From NCBI RefSeq assembly GCF_000208745.1, contig NC_030858.1, forward strand, positions 21,709,242 to 21,773,241: 64,000 bases of DNA, given 5' to 3'. The position numbers were made by a program, and so were the translations under genes. Source of the DNA: Theobroma cacao (Eukaryota; Streptophyta; Magnoliopsida; Malvales; Malvaceae). This document shows, piece after piece, positions 60,330 to 64,000 of this stretch. The notes under the pieces were generated by a model, which was not told the DNA's origin, searched no databases, and worked only from the letters and a program-made list of their open reading frames with translations. Numbering within the stretch: position 1 is the first letter of the stretch; each line of letters starts with the position of its first letter.

Positions 60330-60540
60330 AATCATATTTGCCTTAAAGATTTGGAGACATTACTTGTATGGTCAGACTTGCGAGATATATATGGACTACA
60401 GAAGTCTTAAGTATATATTTCAGCAGGGGGATCTTAACTTGTGGCAACGTAGGTAGATGGAGTTGCTAAAGGATTATGATTATGTTATTCTTTACCACCC
60501 TAGTAAGGCAAATGTAGTGGCGGATGCCTTGAGTCGAAAA
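60330..60540 (+). pseudogene. J RNase H, second part
   Basis: After B3 the frame reads [20 protein letters not shown], then [16 protein letters not shown], a stop (60454, normally Trp), MELLKDYDYVILYHPSKAN and VVADALSRK. This is the C-terminal half of the Gypsy RNase H; the ADALSRK end is diagnostic. RNase H removes genomic RNA from the hybrid during cDNA synthesis. Confidence 0.92.
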
Positions 60541-61358
60541 TCGATGGGGAGCCTAGCACATATATCTACAGGTAGGAGATCCTTGATTACGGAGATGCAT
60601 AGCTTGGGAGACATGGGTGTGCATTTGGAAGTTTCGGAGGCAAATGCGTTGCTAGCACATTTTAGATTGAGGACTATTTTAATGGACCAGATTAAAGAAG
60701 CACAAAGTAAAGATAATTTTGTAGCTAAGGCCTTAGAGGACCCTCTAGGAAGGAAAGGAAAAATGTTCACTAAAGGCTCAAATGGAGTATTGAGGTATAG
60801 AACCAGACTTTATGTGCTCGATAGTGATGGATTGAGGAGAGAAATATTGGAAAAGGGGCACATGGTAGCCTATGTGGTACATTCAGGGGCTACAAAGATG
60901 TATCAAGATTTGAGAGAGGTATATTGGTGGGAAGGACTCAAGAAAGATGTAGCTGAGTTTGTCTCCAATTGCCTGGTTTGTCAGTAGGTTAAGGCCAAGC
61001 ACCAAAGGCCTGCAGGGCTACTACAGCCATTATCGGTGCCCGAATGGAAGTGAGAGCATGTTACAATGGATTTTGTAATGGGTTTGCCCCGAACTAGTGG
61101 GAGCTACGACTCAATTTCGATCATAGTAGACCGATTAATGAAGTCAACTCATTTTCTTCCAGTTAAAACTACATATGGGGCTGCCCAATATGCTCGAGTT
61201 TATGTGGATGAGATAGTTCGATTGCATGGTATTCCCATTTCTATAGTGTCTGATAAAGGAACACAGTTCACCAGTAAGTTCTAGGGAAAGTTGCGGAAAG
61301 CATTGGGCACTAAGTTGGATTTAGCATAGCTTTCCACCCTTAGACTGATGAGCAGTCT
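60541..61358 (+). pseudogene. J integrase, truncated at the C-terminus
   Basis: After a linker the HHCC zinc domain is seen: His at 60859-60861 (GHMVAYVVHSGATKMYQDL) and the Cys pair in SNCLVCQ (60970-60981). The catalytic core starts TMDFVMGLPRTSGSYDSI (first Asp at 61069), continues VDRLMKSTHFLPV, and has the second Asp in IVSDKGTQFTSKF. It ends at HP-TDEQS, just before the position of the catalytic Glu, where H2 begins. The enzyme inserts cDNA into the chromosome. Stops at 60985, 61051 and 61282 each replace a Gln or Trp codon and fit single transitions. Confidence 0.92.
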
Positions 61359-61364
61359 TTTCAA

Positions 61365-62497
61365 TGGGTTGAATTGCTAACCTAGAGTCCTAAATTATTT
61401 ATAAGGGTCTCCTGACTCAACCTATAAAAATATCTATTTTAACCAAAAGACTATATCCTTATGTGATTTAAAATTAAAACAGATTCATTGAGTTCAGGTT
61501 TTAATTTGGCTACATACAGCCTATAGGTATATCCCTATCCTAAATGCAAATCAATTAATTTGATCATATGCTATCCCAATTTTAGTCTACTCTAAACTCC
61601 CTTTTCCAAGTTTATTTAGGTTCCTAGATCAATTTAATTGGTGATCAGGCAATTAAAAGTAGTAAGAACAAATTGAAATAAACAATTCAAATACCACTAA
61701 AATAAGTAAGAAAGAGATTTAAAAATTTAAACTACATGTGAGTTCAATAGCAATCCTAGAAAAAGAAATTTAGCCACTCATAATTGCAAAAACAAATAAC
61801 ATTATAACAAATTTAACCATTGAAAGTAACAAGAAAATTAAAAGCGAAGGAAGAACACAAAACAATTGTTGCCGACTTGATCTCCAAGTTTTAGCCTCAA
61901 CTTCTAGTTTCTTGAATCTCTCCAAGGTTTTTTTTTTCCAATGTTGTTAAACATATCCTATTTATACTAATAGACTTAACCTAAAGTTCCTTAAGCTGAC
62001 TTAGGGTTTAATTGGTCTTAAAAGTTTAATGAAACGCCCAAAAATCAATTATCAGTCTTTACAATTTTTCATTCCCAGCACAGTACGTCTAGCCATTTTT
62101 CCGACGCGATTTACTCTATCTTAACGGCATAACTGGGCAAAGTAATTTTCATAAAAGTTGTAGCTCTGTCTCTTAGCTTTCCACTGGTTAATAATCACAT
62201 CATTTGAAATTCTGTATCGTGAGATATAGCCAAAATACTGAAGTATATGCAAGCAGATTCTGGGTCTGTCTACACCTTACTTTCCAAAATTAAGCCTAAT
62301 CACTTTTAATCCTACAAAAGAAATATAAAAACTAATAAATAATAACCAAATTAACAAAAATTAAAATAACTAACTTAAAGTACCCTCATTATAAAAACTA
62401 CTAAAAATAAATAAAATAACAATTGAAAATTGAGGACTTAGGTAATATTTAATAACAAAATTGGAATAAAATAATTCTATAAAATAGAATTATCACA
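61365..62497 (-). mobile_element. H2 3' LTR
   Basis: On the minus strand it begins TGTGATAATTCTA at 62497, right after the purine tract, and ends near 61365 (plus-strand TGGGTTGAATTGC). Length is about 1.13 kb. It truncates the J integrase. The outer end is placed by a TG start after the last recognisable J codon (61356-61358); the six bases between are unassigned and may be duplication. It is related to the H1 LTR pieces. Confidence 0.75.
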
Positions 62498-62511
62498 CCC
62501 CCAAACTTAAG
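62498..62511 (-). promoter_or_regulatory. H2 polypurine tract
   Basis: On the minus strand CTTAAGTTTGGGGG precedes the LTR start TGTGATAA. Typical of Tat/Athila-type plant Gypsy elements. Confidence 0.85.
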
Positions 62512-63851
62512 ATTTTGCTAGTCCTCGAGCAAAAGAAAATCACAAAAGAAAACTGAACATACAAAAAATTGCTTGAACAAGAGATAGAAATACCAAATCA
62601 TGATTTCCCAATTTTTCCTCAAAAATTAACTCCAATTCCAACTTAAGGTAACATACAGCTAATCCTTAAATTCAAACATCAATTCAAGTGAAAACTTATT
62701 TTTTCGAATGGACTTCCGTGTGTGTGTGAATGCTCTCTTACAAAGAATATCATGCAATTCCAATCAATTTATGCCAAATCTAAGCATAGATTAGTACCAA
62801 GATCCCATAAGTTTGTTGTTCATCTTTCTCTCCACTAATGTAGATGAACACTTATTCAAGGATCAATAGGTCTTTATCAAGCTTGTAATGTAAGGCTAGG
62901 GTCAAGGTATGATAAAGGATATATTTAAGCTCAACTTCACCCTAAGCACTTAATCAATCTAGATCATATAAAGAGCTCAAAAATTTTTTTTTTATAAAGT
63001 ACTCCCAAACTTGAAGTACACTTTCCTTTGTACCACATATTTTATTCTTTTCTTTTTTTCTTTCTTTTTTTTTTTCAACCCCTAAACTTATTTTTGACAA
63101 TTATAAACTAGGGGTAATTTTGCTAACAACCATCATTTTTTTTTTGGCTCTCTCCCTCAATTTATCTTTAAGCTCAAACAATTCTTTAGAAAGATTATCA
63201 TACTTAGAGGGTGAAAGGTTCAAATTGCTGGAATTAAATAAACAAGCCAAGGCTAATATAACTGTGTAATTACAAAGAAAAGGTAAATTAGGGTCAAAAA
63301 GGGTGACTAAGGATAAATATAACAAGGTAGGCTAAAAAAGGCTCAAAAGGTCCAAAGATGGCCTAAATCACTTCCTATCCTAAGTGTTATCTAAGATTTT
63401 ACCTTGAGAGAGAATCACACAAATTATAGAATTCTTGACTTCACTATTCTTTCTTATTCAACATAAACTTTCTCTAAATCGCACAAACGATTCTAAGTAA
63501 AAAAGTGTAGTGCTCAAATTATTGGAAGTCATATTCTAAAATAAAGTTAACACAAAAATATCACATGAAAATAAATCATAACTATATGTTTCCCAAAAGG
63601 TAAGAATCAAAAAATAATTAAAATATCATCCTAGGATTGGAACAATCATGAATGAGGTACAACTATCTCAAAATATTATTATTATTTTTTTCGAAAACAC
63701 AACAAAACATGCAAATAAAAGCAAGCAACAAAAAATAAACTAACAAAAGTCTAAACTACTCCCCCAAACAAGAAATGGGCATTGCCCTCAATGTGATAAC
63801 AAAAATAAAAGACAAGGGACAAGAATACTCCCCTCACTCCGAATCAGTAGT
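62512..63851 (-). mobile_element. H2 3' non-coding segment
   Basis: About 1.3 kb without a supported ORF, the same length as the matching part of H1 (36261-37564), with shared short blocks. Contains A/T homopolymer runs at 62985-63075. A second CTCCCCCAAAC-like tract near 63760 lies close to the end of the ORF, as in H1 at 37540. Confidence 0.7.
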
Positions 63852-64000
63852 CTACAAGTCCACCGCATCAGCAACACCAAAATCATCTTCAGGGTCAGAA
63901 TCCGTAGGTAACGAAGGAAACGTAGACATATCCATCCCAACGTGTGTAGCATAGGCTCGCATCATCTGTTCAATTGCTCGATTCTGCCTTTCCTGACGAT
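63852..64000 (-). pseudogene. Putative plant transposon protein, C-terminus (H2)
   Basis: Open on the minus strand from the window edge to a TAG at 63854-63852. It reads RQERQNRAIEQMMRAYATHV, then FPSLPTDSDPEDDFG and an acidic end. This matches the C-terminus of the H1 copy (INEMMRAYAEHF, FPTLPIDP, acidic end). Only the last about 49 codons are inside the window, with no internal stop, so H2 may be better preserved than H1. Whether the rest is intact cannot be judged. Confidence 0.65.

Larger units (their letters stand above)
43870..61358 (+). mobile_element. J: Gypsy (chromovirus/Tekay-like) element, shredded by four solo LTRs
   Basis: Order is 5' LTR, tRNA-Met primer site, gag with CCHC knuckle, protease, RT, RNase H, integrase: the Ty3/Gypsy order. 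The element is interrupted by L1, B2, M and B3 and truncated by H2 after the integrase motif TDEQS, so GPY/F, any chromodomain and the 3' LTR are missing. Its own sequence totals about 6.8 kb. A Tekay/Del-type chromovirus is my inference from LTR length, gag style and the integrase text MDFVMGLPRTS; it needs a domain search. Numerous stops and lost RT aspartates show it is dead. It inserted into the Copia pol gene. Confidence 0.9.

Noticed and set aside
1..64000. A novel host gene system, tRNA or rRNA gene, or integrated pararetrovirus
   Set aside because: No host exon-like coding series, tRNA fold or viral coat/movement motif was seen; all RT-like coding belongs to Gypsy J or the Copia fragment.

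Overview
This window is plant nuclear DNA, most likely from an AT-rich, repeat-dense region of a dicot genome. I cannot name the species. The evidence is a dense nest of LTR retrotransposons with plant-type features: TGGTATCAGAGC primer sites (complementary to initiator tRNA-Met), 2-3 kb LTRs, 5-bp target-site duplications (TSDs), a plant transposon-protein domain and a plant Copia pol tail. I found no host gene, tRNA, rRNA, CRISPR array or bacterial feature. Nearly every base can be assigned to a mobile element.

Layout. (1) 1-6538 is the 3' part of a plus-strand LTR (called I here). It is interrupted by a B-family LTR (1-2204) and a solo LTR, C1 (2398-5191), which holds a 982-base assembly gap. 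(2) 6539-38612 is the 3' end of an old minus-strand Gypsy element H1 (Tat/Athila-like by inference), whose LTR was split by solo LTR F (6953-35794). F was itself hit twice: by solo LTR G (10288-16694, carrying solo LTR C2 at 11915-15051), and by D (17144-35653), a non-coding LTR element with both LTRs. D contains a second two-LTR, mostly non-coding element, E (19476-29863, minus strand), and one LTR of E carries a small solo LTR, K (20923-21590). The nesting H1 > F > D > E > K is five deep. (3) 38613-43869 is the 3' LTR and pol tail of a minus-strand Copia element, its LTR split by solo LTR C3. (4) 43870 to about 61358 is a plus-strand Gypsy element J: 5' LTR, primer site, gag, protease, RT/RNase H and integrase in order. 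It was cut into pieces by four solo LTRs (L1, B2, M, B3), and at three of the four insertions the host reading frame resumes cleanly after the duplication. (5) 61365-64000 is a second H element (H2) that truncates J.

How the parts relate. J encodes the only recognisable Gypsy polyprotein, and it is dead: many stops, and both catalytic aspartates of the RT box are changed. D and E keep primer sites, purine tracts and LTRs but essentially no coding capacity, so they would have depended on an autonomous relative such as J (an inference from shared LTR ends and primer site). The LTR families share one of a few 3' halves joined to several different 5' halves, which points to repeated exchange of LTR modules. 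The most interesting signals beyond the nest are conserved splice-site-like sequences inside many of these LTRs, a recurrent 14-bp palindrome and a degenerate minisatellite between those sites, and a consistent transition bias in every mismatched TSD. All coordinates and alignments were read by eye; no identity value was computed.
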